Source: Pieris napi
Taxonomy: Eukaryota; Arthropoda; Insecta; Lepidoptera; Pieridae
Direction of reading: 5' to 3'
NCBI RefSeq assembly: GCF_905475465.1
Contig: NC_062235.1
Coordinates: forward strand, 12,906,001-12,970,000
Length of the DNA: 64,000 bases
The position numbers and the translations under genes are program-made. Shown here piece by piece: positions 46,643-58,810 of the stretch; within the stretch, counting starts at the first letter, position 1; the number at the start of each line of letters is the position of its first letter. The notes beneath the pieces are model-generated. The model had not been told where the DNA came from. It was given only the letters and a program-made list of their open reading frames with translations, and did not search any database.

Positions 46643-46985
46643 AAACATTTATTCACGTAGGTAACACAATGTACACTTGTGATTGGTCATTAAAGAAATA
46701 AATATTAATGCTTCTAATTTTACATTTACTGCCAGTTCTCAAATCAAGGGCGTAGAACGGAAGAGAAGAACTGGCAATAAACTCTCCGCCACTCTTTTTA
46801 ATCGCCATGTTTTTTTTTTTACACAACGTTTGTAAGGAGCTGCAACCATTACACCATGTTCCACATGACATTTTAAGTAATTAATAATAATAACATAAAT
46901 AAAAACAAAGACTTGTCCCCTATCAGCAGGAAGCATGGTGAAATAGGAGCACGCACTTACATTTTCGTATACCTGCAACGTTTCC
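46643..46985 (-). repeat. SGGEF repeat, copy 3
   Basis: Inverse copy with the shared frame (46871-46653) and a run of T at its 3' end on the minus strand. It begins GTGCGTGCTCCTATTTCACC. Confidence 0.7.
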
Positions 46986-47423
46986 CAAAGCCAAAGGTAA
47001 AATTTACAATCGATTTTAGAAAGAATTCGTAATTTTATTTGTTCTCTATGTTACAAGGAAGTTTCACGCGTAATGTAAAAGCCTAGAACCGTAATCGCTA
47101 CCATCAACTTTCTTAACACAACGCGAGGGAGGTGTCGAATGTAATGAAAAAGTTCTAACAATGTAATTGTTTCACCTCATATCGAAATGATTTTCTTTAT
47201 TCACGCGAATTCTATGAAAACTATTTTCATTCAACCCATACAGAACTTAATAAATTAAATATATAATATTAATGAAATAACCTATTTCGCAGTGCCATGA
47301 TTTTTTATTTCGATTGAAATACTGACTGCACTGTTGAGTTTTTGTATCAAGCGAACTCATTTTTTTTATTACAAGACCTAACAAATAAAGAATAAAACAC
47401 TTTTTATTTTTCATGTATCCTGT

Positions 47424-47643
47424 AACTAAAAAAAATAGTTGAATATGTAATATGTATTTTTGCACTTCTTAAATGTTTTAAATTAGATAGGGTAGACCTT
47501 ATCTAATTTAATACATTTTTAGATCACTCGAAGATGCTATAAGATCGCTCGAAAGCGATAAGGCCACCAGTTCCTTTTTATTTAATTTTATTATGTTCAA
47601 TTTTTATATTGTAATGCCACGAAGTGTTAGTAAATAAATAAAA
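47424..47643 (+). mobile_element. LINE 3' fragment (AAGCGATAAGG family)
   Basis: TATGTAATATGTATTTTTGC, CGCTCGAAAGCGATAAGGCC, CCACGAAGTGTTAGTAAATA and the AAATAAA end. Confidence 0.65.
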
Positions 47644-48003
47644 CTAGAACGCTTTATAAAGCCACTTTTAGATGCTCTTCCGTAATAAATAATTTATAAC
47701 CGATGCACGAAGATCTTAAACTTCGTCTGAAGATTCCGAAAGTAAATTAAAACTGAAGCTAAACTCACATTCGGACTTATTTCATCGCTTTGCGTTTCCA
47801 AAAATAAACTTAAAGAGTCTCGGTTAGTTTCCGTAAACATAAACCAAAAACTTTCCCAAGAAACTACGACTATGAAATCATATTTCAGCTTTAAAAATTC
47901 TCCAAAGTCAAGCCTTTCAATTATAAGTTTAAGGGTTCTCAAACGTTCAAGGAATGCCTAGTAACATTTCCTCTTCTTATATATACAGATAGTACAATAA
48001 GTA

Positions 48004-48607
48004 CTGTTGGCTTCTGCCTGCGACGCTCATCTATTCATCATTAGTTATGCCAATTCTTGAAACCAGCTGCGTTATATGGTCCCCTCATGAATGATATTAT
48101 GGGGAAATGATTGAAAGGGTTCAAAAGAAGTTCTTTAGAAATTTGTATAAAGGTACAACTTTTTTCCTTACTAAGTTCTTGATGGGGGTTAGGGTAGATT
48201 TCGTAGGGATTTAGCTGTAATCAAACTAGGCTTGAGCATAATTAAAAACGAAACGGAAAGCGCATACTTGCTGAGAAAGATAATGAGACTGTACGTTCCG
48301 GACAATTATAACCGCTGCCGCAAAGATAACCTTTTTGCTGTATTTTGTCCATCGTCAACAAGCTCCCATTCCTAGGTTTCTCTCGCTGCTTAATGGGTTT
48401 CTCGACTCTTCACCGGAGAGCGACCTATTTGTGAAGCGTATGGGGGTAATATACTGTGATTTAAAAATGTACCTGGAAAAGATTAGTGGATAGCAGAAGG
48501 TTTTCTGTCAATTCTGTAAAATAATTTAATTGTATAATTTTTAGTTTTTTTTTATATTATTTTAAGTTAAAATTTGGCGATGCATAGGCTGTAAATAAAT
48601 AAATAAA
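48004..48607 (+). pseudogene. LINE reverse transcriptase C-terminal pseudogene
   Basis: Broken frames give RPILETSCVIWSPHE-like words and MIERVQKKFFRNLYKGTT, the end of a jockey-type LINE ORF2. After several stops and shifts comes a 3' region ending in TAAATAAATAAATAAA. The reading is approximate because of frameshifts. Confidence 0.6.
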
Positions 48608-48643
48608 TTTAGGCCGTAGGCACTCTGTTCGCATGTAACACTA

Positions 48644-48800
48644 TGGTTAAGAAAAATGTGAAGGAACCGAAATGTTTAACCATAAAAACGACGGACTGTG
48701 TCAGGTACAGAAAGTTGATCTCCTACTTACCTACTAAAAAGCAAATAATCACGAAATGGATTTAGAAATCTGAAACCAAGACAAAGGGCTGTAGTGCCAC
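48644..48800 (+). mobile_element. SINE 3' fragment
   Basis: GTGTCAGGTACAG, TGATCTCCTACTTACCTA and GGCTGTAGTGCCACTGGT follow the SINE body order. Confidence 0.5.
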
Positions 48801-49770
48801 TGGTATTTTTATAGTTTTATGAGTAATGACAATTTAAAGTATTTTAATAGACTTTTATGGTTTAAAAATTGTTAAAAAAAATTAAATAAAAAACAAAATT
48901 CTTTCACCAATAGCGACAGCGAGTATCATTGGTTATATAAAATGCTGCGATCAGGAGCGTCAGTGAAAATTGTTGCATAAACTGGGATAATATTTCCATT
49001 TGAGAGCTTTCCTTAGTTTGTTTTGTTAAAGACAGTTCCTCAAGATCGATCACGGAATCTACGGGTTTGAATCGAAAATAGCCCATTTATAGTAAAAGAT
49101 AGTATAGTTATTTGTCTTAATAATTTTTTTATTAATATTTATTGTATTAACATAGGCAACTGAAAGCCATAATTAAATTATGTAAAGATACCATTATAAG
49201 ATTAATTTAATTTGTTAAAAACACTGTTACCTTGTACATCATATATTTCCATTATATACTGTGAGACCAAAGTCACTTTGTCGCGGAAATCAAGTCTCCC
49301 CGAGGAGTAATGAAAAGTGAAACATTTTGCGTAATAAAGCCACAGTGGATTAAACATTTAGTGGTGCGTAATTTTTATTACTTCCGTTTTAATAATCACA
49401 GTGAATAAGTCCTTTAGTTTCACATTCACTGATTCGTGTTTTTAATATTTTCATTACTGCTAGGTTCTGAGCTGTAAATGTCACGCCTACCTTTTAATTT
49501 ATTTGGCCCTTTTAGCTATGGAGGTGTGTCTACAAAAATTAATGAAATGAGTTCATGTTTCTTTCTCAAGATATAAACTTAGTCAAGATTTTAATCGGTT
49601 ACAATTTGGTTTTGATGACGCACCAAATTTTCTATGTACACAATTTACACCTTTTTTGCGGTGAAAGAAAACATCCTAGGGAAACGGACAAACTTTTGGA
49701 CATAGTCAACATTGTGTATGTGTGTGTATGAAAATGTATTAAATGGTCAAGGACTTAATAAAGGCCCTAA
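48801..49770. other. intergenic DNA
   Basis: Nothing recognised. The minus frame at 48904-49086 has no domain. Confidence 0.3.
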
Positions 49771-49956
49771 TAAATAAAATAAATCAGTGGCGCTACATCC
49801 TTTTCAGGTCTGGGCCTCAGAATTCTGAATCTGTTTCATGAACCTTTGTCAATCTAATAGGTGATCATCCTCCTGTGCCTGACATTAGTCCATTAGTGCA
49901 CAGCCGGGGATCGAACCTATCACCTTAGGGATGACAGTCGCACGCTGAAGCCACTC
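49771..49956 (-). mobile_element. SINE with an internal deletion
   Basis: Minus-strand copy retaining the tRNA-like head (GGTTCGATCCCCGGCTGTGC) and the 3' third. The middle, from the GTCGAC region to the Pol III body, is lost. Confidence 0.7.
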
Positions 49957-51837
49957 GAGAGTCGTAAGCTTTAAATTGGAGTGATAATTTTATTTGTATA
50001 GACTCACACATAGTCAAAAAAATTTAATAGTGCCCATTTATCTTATAAACTACTTAGGAATTAAATACTTAAAACCAATTTAACATTACCACGTATGAAT
50101 CTCATCTCTCGTTAATACAGACTAGACACATTTATATTACATTTATATCGTTCTTGTCAGTCTGCATACATACAAAACGAAATACTTAAAATTCTATAAA
50201 GCTACCTGGCTAAAACTTGAAACGCTTAAAGTGTCAAAGTCTGCGGACAATGATCTGGGTCCGATTTGTGGTTCGACGTCAGCGAGGGAAATGACCAGCT
50301 TAACAAAAGTTTCATGTAATTTTTATTCAACGTTCTTTACAGTTCGTAAGAATTTCGAAATATTGTGAAGTACTGCTGAGTTTATGACGTGAAGTTAACA
50401 TTTTCCGTAAATATCGTATAAGCCTGGCTTCGCATTTCCTGCAATTATTTCTTTTATTTTTATGGCAAGTGCACGCGCGCGCTATGGAAGTGTGGAATGG
50501 ACTCCCAGGGAAGACCCTGGGAGTACCGTACCTTACCGTATAAATATAAAAAATCTCAAACATATTTTAACTTATGAATATATCTGTCATTGAAGCGTAA
50601 TTGTTTTAAGTTAAAATATTAAGCTATAAGCTTAAATTAACTTACTTTAATGGTGGTGGTGGTGTGCAATTATTTAATCATTTACCCTCTAAAATTCGTA
50701 ATATTAGCGTGTTCAATCAATTCAAAAGGGCATTAAAGATACATATTAGAATGAGCCTAGTAGACTAAAATTGGGACGGCTGATGGCGACGCGTATCTCA
50801 TTCGTATATTATATTAAGTTTCCCATGTAAATAAAAATATATTTTTTGTAATGAGAAATAAAATTCTTTAAACATTAAATATTACTTTTATAAAACGAAA
50901 AGCGATTGTTTTTGATATCGTATTTAAACATTAACACAAGTAAGCCTGCCTAAGCACGGTCAATCGCATTTGACATTAAAACACTATTTATCGATATTTA
51001 GAAACGAACGAAGTGACTAAATGATTATAATACTAGAAAAGTTACATAACACTAACAAAGGCAAATCTGTGTAGCCACACGATAAATAAGTGATGAATAA
51101 TTTAATATTTCAGTGCCAGAACTATTGAAATATATTAAAATAATCATCTAGGTGGGCTTTATACGTCTTACCTAAGTATAAATTATACAAATGTGGAGAC
51201 ATCTCATAAAATTAGCATTATCCTAGGAATAGAAGCCAATTAGGTTAGCGGGACAGAGTGCGCCGAGCCGTCTGGCACTGTATTTACGTCGGGCACTTCT
51301 CAACGTTCAATATGCATATTGAACGTGAGAAGATACTGATATTAAAAACTATTTTCGTACTATTATTGAAAACTACTGTTGGTATTAGGCTTATAAAAGG
51401 TGTTTATCTTTGCGTTTGCCAATCAGTTTTTAACTCAGACTAGACTTTCTTTTTATATCTAGGAAGATGATTCCTCACTTAATGAAAGGTAACTCGGCGT
51501 GAGTTACCAAAAATATTAATAATAGCTGTTCTATTAAATAATGACAATTCACAAGTTAAACGGACTATCTTCTGATGTGTAGTAGATAAATTAATTTATA
51601 AAATTCCACTTTAGTAAACTGTTAAAAAATACTCTACCACAGGCTGCAAAAGCCCATCAAAAACTACCTTACTTCCATGTAAATCTCTATACCCTATCCC
51701 TGAAATTATGGTGTATCCACAATTTACACTTTCGGTATCAATTATTGTTACAAAAAATACTCATTGAAGTTAAGTTTCGCCAGTCGTGTACTTTCTCAAA
51801 GTCATATTTTTCAATTTAATGAATCACTTGTACCTCT
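49957..51837. other. intergenic DNA
   Basis: No gene recognised. GGTGGTGGTGGTG lies near 50652, and the palindrome at 51296-51332 is the only striking structure. Confidence 0.3.
51296..51332. repeat. near-perfect 37-base palindrome
   Basis: CTTCTC-A-ACGTTCAATATG reads into its own complement. There is a perfect 24-base core at 51303-51326 centred on ATGCAT, and one extra A in the left arm. Confidence 0.85.
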
Positions 51838-52080
51838 TTTTTTAAAGCAAGGGGCTAAACCCTTGAATACACAAAGCCAGAAGGCTTGCATGTGTGTTGC
51901 CAGCCTTTTAAGAATCGGTACGATCTTGTCTTAAAGGATCCTAAATCGAACTGAGTCGAAAAAATCAATGGATAGTTGGTACCACATAGTGGTGGTGCGC
52001 GTCCAAAAAGTGCTTTAAAAACGCTAAGATGTGGAACGATCGTGCGGCAGCGGCATCGAGGTGAAGCAGCCTGTTGTCCT
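51838..52080 (-). mobile_element. LINE fragment (PTEVFPNQFD family)
   Basis: Diverged inverse copy: CAGCCTTTTAAGAATCGGTA, GATCCTAAATCGAACTGAGT and CCACATAGTGGTGGTGCGCG in family order. Confidence 0.5.
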
Positions 52081-52549
52081 AAACTTCCTGATTAAAAGAA
52101 AAACATATAAATTTAGTTTGCAAAGTAAAGATATTCCGCAACCTAAATTGAAACTATTTCCCATAATGATATTACCATACGCTGAATATAATAACAGAAT
52201 AAAGAGGTAGCACTTAGATGAAATTTTGCATAAGCAAAACTTGAAGCCAAGTGGGTTGTGCACAAAAGATGCTGGCGCAACATTTACATTACTTTGCAGA
52301 GTCGCGACATATTGTGCGTCTAAATAGTATTTTTATGATGCCTTTTAACAACGAAAATAAACTGTTTGTATTTAGATTTTTTCACTCGGATATTAAATTA
52401 AATAGCTCTTCATATTTTTTGAACTTGTCTTTGGTTACTATTATTATCTTGTAAGAAAAGTTTAATGTACGTAAAGTAGAGTCAAAAGTCATAATCATTT
52501 ATGCATATAGGTAAAACATTGTACACACACGACGTCAAAAAAAATATAA

Positions 52550-52700
52550 ATATATAAAATGCTTCTAAGGAGCTGAGGAGCTGCAACCATTGCACCATGT
52601 TCAATATGACATCTTAAGAAATAAATAATAATAAAATTAATTCAAAACAAAGATTTGTCCTCTATCAGCAGGAGAGAAATAGGAGCACGCACTTATAGTA
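52550..52700 (-). repeat. SGGEF repeat, internally deleted
   Basis: Keeps AGCTGCAACCATTGCACCAT and the 5' part through GGAGCACGCACTTA (inverse). The SGGEF block itself is missing. Confidence 0.55.
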
Positions 52701-53049
52701 TCTTAGGCATGAGGCAAATAAAATATTTAATGTTTTCATTCAAATATAGTGTCCTGTTATTATGATCATATTCACTCTCAACTAGATTAATTTTAGTTAC
52801 TATCTAAAACAACTTTCAAAAGCTATATAACAACACATAGACAGCGTCCATACTTTTAATTTACTAAATAGAATACTGTTAACACAATGTTGACTTCAAG
52901 TGCTTAGTTTGTTGCTTCTGTTTTATGAGTTTAAAACTAATGAAATAATAAAATAAAATACGCAGTAAAACCGCCACTTATAGCAGCTATGTGAAAGTTT
53001 ATTGTGAGTGTAAAGTTTCATTTATTATCATATCAGTAGAATTTATGCA

Positions 53050-53260
53050 TTTTTTTTTATGAATTAGGAGGCAAACGGGCAGAAGGCTCACCTGATGTTA
53101 AGTGATACTGCCCATGGACACTCACACTGCCAGAAGGCTCGCAAATGCGTTGCCGGCCTTTCAAGAATTGGTACGCTCGGTTCTTGAAGGACCCTAAGTC
53201 GAATTGGTTCGGAAATACTTCAGTGGGCTGGTTCCACATATTCCACATTGTAGCTGACAA
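53050..53260 (-). pseudogene. LINE C-terminus (PTEVFPNQFD family)
   Basis: The minus strand reads WNQPTEVFPNQFDLGSFKNR then AYQFLKGRQR, the C-terminal signature of this LINE, uninterrupted for about 60 codons to a stop at 53057. The Leu of the usual WNxLP is missing from WNQ-PTE. Confidence 0.65.
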
Positions 53261-53614
53261 GTGCTTGATTCCCGAAATATGTCTAGCTCATGCTTTTTAG
53301 GAGACTTCGGAAACGTCAATTCAATCAAAGATGAATCAACAAAAGGCATCATAAGAAACTGGATTTAAATACAACCTAGGTATAGGTACTTATATGTAAC
53401 TGAGTATACCGAGTAAATGAGCTCAAGGGTGAGAAGATAAAACGAAAGATGAAATGATTGCGCGTTGCAAGTGTCAAGGGTTACAGAGATTCATCTGCGA
53501 GCGTTCGTTGACCAATGAAAATCAAAACACAAATCAAATCTCATTATTTATATGTAACAATTTTATACGTATAAACGTCAAAATTTAAAATATATGTAAA
53601 GACCTATTGGTCTA

Positions 53615-54170
53615 AGATCCCGCTATACAACGACCTTCACCGAGATGCTTATTTAATGAAACTTATTTTATATATAATTTAATATGTCAATAAATATAAT
53701 CCATATGGGTTGCCTAGCAAATTTCAGTCCAGAGTATGTTTAATTAATTTTAAAAAAATATATTTTTTTCAACATTTCACCGGTATGATTATTAGATAAA
53801 TTCTATACCAATCGAAAGTATTAAGCCCATAGAATATGCAAACGTTAGGTTGTTTTTAATCAATTAATTATTTATGTGTATATTTTTTATGTGACACTAA
53901 AGTATATATACATCTTTAGTATAAAAGAAGGTTATAGTGATACATATATAATACTACCCTGATTAAAAATATTGATTGAAAAAAGTTCAAAAAATTTACT
54001 ACATGCAAATTATAAAAAAAAAAATTTTTTTTTAATATTAATTAAACATACTCTGGACTGAAACTTGCTAGGCAACCCATATGGATTATATTTATTGACA
54101 TATTAAATTATATATAAAATAAGTTTCATTAAATAAGCATCTCGGTGAAGGTCGTTGTATAGCGGGATCT
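53615..54170. mobile_element. Tc1/mariner-type MITE with long arms
   Basis: 556 bp. Ends AGATCCCGCTATACAACGAC and inverse; arms of about 155 bp (53615-53770 and 54013-54170) are nearly identical. TA at 53613-53614 and 54171-54172 is the target duplication. The AT-rich interior does not code. Confidence 0.8.
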
Positions 54171-54172
54171 TA

Positions 54173-55395
54173 TACTATATAATCTTACCTTTTCGTAAAC
54201 CTCTGTTGCTTATTTGAATACAATTCGAAATAAAAATCTTTTGTTATTAAAAATTACAACAGAAAATGATGTGACGTAAAAATAAATTGGTTTTCTGTCC
54301 ACCGGAGCGACGACTTAAATCACAATAATACTACTTAGGAATTAAATTAACTACTGAAATTACCTAATTATACTTTGCGTCGTGTGCATTGAACTTGTTT
54401 TCATTTAACAAGGCAGCTTAGAAGGAAACATGGAGTCTGATAATAGGTAAATTTAACTCAATACTAAGTTACTTTATATAAAAGTACCTATTGTTTTTGT
54501 CAATACCTACATAATTCAATATCAGCTTTCAATGACAGGAAAATTAAGCACAAACGCTCAATTTCATCAGATCGCGTTAGATTTTCATTTACATATTTGC
54601 TAGATTTAGATTATTAAAAACCAATTTTTCATTTATTTTTTAATTTTAATTGGAAATCAAACACGATATGTTTTTTTATTCTACTTAATTTTAATACGAT
54701 TCTTTCCAATGTTTTCTATCATGCTACTAGTTTTTTTTTAAATATGTTACTATGTATATCACTTCAAACCATTAGTATATAATATATATTATATATTATA
54801 TTATGTCGATTCTGTAAAGAGTTACAGTCCACTATTTCACAAGTTTATATGCCTGAAGTACAGTATAATTAATAGCGACGCCTCCAAAAGAAACTATCCA
54901 CTTATTTCTGTGTTTCAAAGAAATAAAAAACCTTTTACCTTTCGTATAAGAGCATATTTTCAATTCAATACAGTTGTGGAGTCAATAGAAATCTATTTTT
55001 AGCTAACAAACAATTTGTACTGAGAAAAGCCGTGGTAAAGAAACGAGGACATTCTACCTTATATTTTTATAGCAAGAAAAACAACGTAGTTTTTGTTTTT
55101 TAATCAATATAATAGTAAATAGGTCTTTGTTTTAAGAATATACCAGTCAAAGAGTCTAGTTTTTATATATTCCTATATTACTTACTGTTCTTACATATTT
55201 CGATAAGTTTGTGCACAACTATATACACATTACACACGATCATATGTAGATAATGCTTTTATTATCAATCCTTTTTGTTTTTGTTTTATTGTGATAGAAA
55301 ACTGTGGACTATATTTCGAGGGAATATAGCTCCACCACGTCATGAGAGAGAGGCCTCAGGCAGCAGATCTAAACAAATTAGTTGATAATAAACTA
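54173..55395. other. intergenic DNA
   Basis: Nothing recognised beyond AT microsatellite at 54775-54805. Confidence 0.3.
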
Positions 55396-55397
55396 AG

Positions 55398-55589
55398 TCA
55401 TAAAACAAGAGAAGCTTTTAAAACAAAGGATATTTTTAAAAAAATCCTGGAATAGTATTTTGCGTAGGTATATTTCTAGGAAATCAAGAAATAAATCATA
55501 AAACAAGAGAAGCTTTTAAAACAAAGGATATTTTTAAAAAAATCCTGGAATAGTATTTTGCGTAGGTATATTTCTAGGAAATCAAGAAA
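55398..55589. repeat. tandem duplication, 98-bp period
   Basis: 55398-55491 and 55496-55589 are identical over 94 bases. Confidence 0.9.
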
Positions 55590-55917
55590 AACTTCTAAAG
55601 GACAAATAGAAGCAAATCCAATTATCTTATTTTAATTATACGCCTGATTAGAGTTCTTAGAAATAAGAAATATTTATTTTTAATAATGTTTACAAAACAA
55701 TACAAGAATATTGTTTGGCTACTTAATTAAAGGAACTGCGTATTTTGGTATTTTAATAGCTGTCTAACATCAATTTGAATAACATTAATAAGATCAGTAA
55801 CTTCTAAATGGGGTAGATTCTTCATTTATTTGACTGAAAATATGTTTTTGGCACATTTTAGATTTAATAAAAGATTCATACCGCTGGCTCTGCCACTCAA
55901 ACGAGAATGTTTCGGAG

Positions 55918-56070
55918 GTCTCTGCGCCACCTCCCCTCCCAACAATTGCTGGCTTTCAGCTGCAGCAGGTCTTCCTCCACTCAGTCGATCCAGCAGTACT
56001 TAGGCCGACCAACTGCCGGCTCGGGTAACTTCCTTGACCTCCCGATCTTGGCCATACATTTATAACAGAC
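55918..56070 (-). pseudogene. RTE-type LINE C-terminus
   Basis: The minus strand reads GRPKYCWID, a stop, then VEEDLLQLKASNCWEGRWRR, the familiar GRPKxRW...VEEDL...NW pattern of RTE LINEs, with frame-breaking changes. Confidence 0.55.
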
Positions 56071-58189
56071 CTTTGTACGCCGTTGGGAGTGAAGTAGGCT
56101 TCCTTCCAGGCTTTTTTGTGTATCGAACATAAAACGCCCATGTTTTCTAAAATTGCTTGCTTAATTTGCTGGTTAAATTTCAAAGACTATAGGCACCATT
56201 TGTCTTAATTCTACGCAGAGGTACTGCCATGAAATGAGTATAAACAATGTACTAATACTGATTTATCTGTGTAAATCAATTATTCCCGAGATGTGAATCT
56301 ATCTTCCAGCGACAATTTCTCTAAAAGTATCTCGAAAGTCGCAAAATCCCAATATTTGCGTTCGACGCACTCTTGACTTTTCACCTCGAGACGACAAAAT
56401 ATTTGCAACTATTTCGGGAGTCTAACAGATTTAACGATTTATGTCAACGAATTCTTTGTAAGAAAGCATTTATGAATATATTATTCAGCCAGATCTTGAT
56501 TTGGTTACTTTATTATATACAATGTCGTGATGGCAAGATATATTGTAGTTTAAATTGACGACATTTCAAATTTAAAACAAAATTATCGAATATATGATTG
56601 AAACGACATATACAATAATTACAAACTAATGAGGTTTGACAACACAGACTTTTTCCGAAAGAGAAGTTGAGTTGCTCATCGACTTGCATTAGGCGCAAAC
56701 AACTTTAGCTTATATGTTAAACTTTAACTGAATGTTTTCTCTCAGTTTTATAACTATTACTAATAATAGGAGAAAATACCTGTAGCAATATACATAATAG
56801 AACTTAATCCGTGGTTACACAGGCTCTGAAGCTCGCAAGGACTCTGGGATGGACTAATGATATTTTGAAGACTTAACTTATCAATAGATTGTAATTATTG
56901 TCATTTAATTTATTTTCATATAGGCCTAAACCTATGATCTGTATTTAAATATTTAATCAATATTGTTTAATTATTTAAAATACGTTTTTATTATATACGA
57001 GTGCGACATTAGACAATGATGTACAGCCTTAATCTAAATTTAATGACGAAACTGTATACATTCGAATATTACGGTAATTCTAATTTCGTAAATAGCTCGG
57101 TGAATAGACATGCTATAAACAATACTAATTGTAGGGTATTTCAGTGAATGATGTAAAATGAGTCGAATTATTTATAAAGTTTGATAACCTTTAAACTATA
57201 TAGATTATACTCCGAGAATTATATATTTATACAACCCTCGATAAGCTATGGCATATGATTGTATATATTTGTATTGATTGTTCACATATTTTTTCTTCTA
57301 AAGATTAGTAGTTGATCAGCTTTTTGTGCCTGTCATCCACAGATGAATGTGTTTTTCTAAGACACTTCGGTTTCCTCACGACGTTTTCCTTACGAATATG
57401 AATAAAGAAAAATTCAATAGTTCACAGACGGGGAACATTATAGCAACATTATATACTATTCATATGAGTTTCTAAGGATGTATTAAATGAACCTTCTCAC
57501 AGAATAAATATTACGAGTTAACGAAAATTCATACGTTACAAAATTGTTAGTGAAACCTGACACCAAAAAATACTGATTACAATTAAGTTAAATTACTATC
57601 ATTTAATACGTCAAAGAAAGTCGCGTAAACACACAGAAAACTTAGATTGAAATACAGAAAAACTTATCATTATTTTAGACATATGAGAGAATTGTTTTGC
57701 TGTGTACTCTCCATAGTTTAGAATACAGGAAACCTCTAAATATCGGAAGATTGTAATCCTAAAGGAAAAGCTGTCAATATATCCGCTCGCTTTAAACTTA
57801 TGTAACATTGTATTGAGAATACTTTGCAGTAGCGAATATATTTTGCCACAAAATTGCTCTTGCTATCTAGACAACCATAATAACGATATACTAGGTTTCT
57901 GTAGTCATTGTACCACATAATTTAGTAAATAAATATCAATATTAATATTTTTAAACTTCTAATAAGACTCGATTAATGAAGTCTAATTTATTTAATGCAA
58001 TTGATCATCAGTATTAATGTATACAGTTATTTAAATCTATCTTAGTTAAAGACAACGCAGAACAATTACATCTAAGTATTAAAATAGAATTAGAGATTAC
58101 GTCACTACATTGGGAATTGAGATCGTGAGAGCTATTTTAGCATTCTGGTCAGGATCGTACATTCAGTATCTGGATATTTCGGCTCCTTC
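56071..58189. other. intergenic DNA
   Basis: No gene recognised. A SINE relic lies at 57289-57430. Confidence 0.3.
57289..57430 (-). mobile_element. SINE fragment
   Basis: TTGATCAGCTTTTTGTGCCT and CGGTTTCCTCACGACGTTTT match the SINE body on the minus strand. Confidence 0.55.
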
Positions 58190-58310
58190 ATTCATGGAGG
58201 CGCGAGTTTGCAAGTGCGTAGAGGGCGCCGCCCGCCCAAGCCCTCCCCGCTCTGACGTCAATCCGATACCTCACTATAAATATAGGATGCCAAGCACGCC
58301 ACGGTATTAG
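58190..58310 (+). promoter_or_regulatory. CRE plus TATA promoter candidate
   Basis: A GC-rich tract (GGGCGCCGCCCGCCC) followed by a perfect CRE, TGACGTCA, at 58253-58260 and TATAAATA at 58275-58282 in a CTATAAATATAG context. Start of transcription would be near 58305. CRE and TATA together suit cAMP-responsive, cell-type-restricted genes such as neuropeptide precursors, and the plus-strand precursor exon begins 3.5 kb downstream. Confidence 0.5.
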
Positions 58311-58689
58311 GCCTTTACTTTAATCTATTAAGATTTACTTTTAAAGAAAAAAAGTGATTTCTTTAAATGTGTAAAAGCTATGTCATTAAAAGACAATACT
58401 AAGATTTACTTTACTTTAACTATTTTTAGTATAATTGAATGTTCCAATGGTTGATAATTAGACGTAACAAATATTTGTTAAAATTGACTTTATTTTTATG
58501 TGATTTATTGTTTATATACAATATTGTCTTTAGTTTTCACGAATACTACACATCTAATAAATTGTTTTATGTATAAAAAGTTTCTCAAAAAATTATCTCG
58601 TACTTATCACAATATTTACATATATCGACCTCTTATAATAATAAAAATTTAATACATATTATTTTAATGGGTGTCCAATATAAAGCGGC

Positions 58690-58810
58690 TAAGTTATTTA
58701 TTTATTTACACTTCGTTGCAAATAAAAGAAACACAATTCATAAAAATTATAAGGGATGCAACGGGCGGCCTTATCCCTAATAAGCGATCTCTTCCAGGCA
58801 ACCCTAGGTA
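58690..58810 (-). mobile_element. LINE 3' fragment (AAGCGATAAGG family)
   Basis: Inverse copy: TTATTTACACTTCGTTGC and GGGCGGCCTTATCCCT, then GCGATCTCTTCCAGGCAA. Confidence 0.65.
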
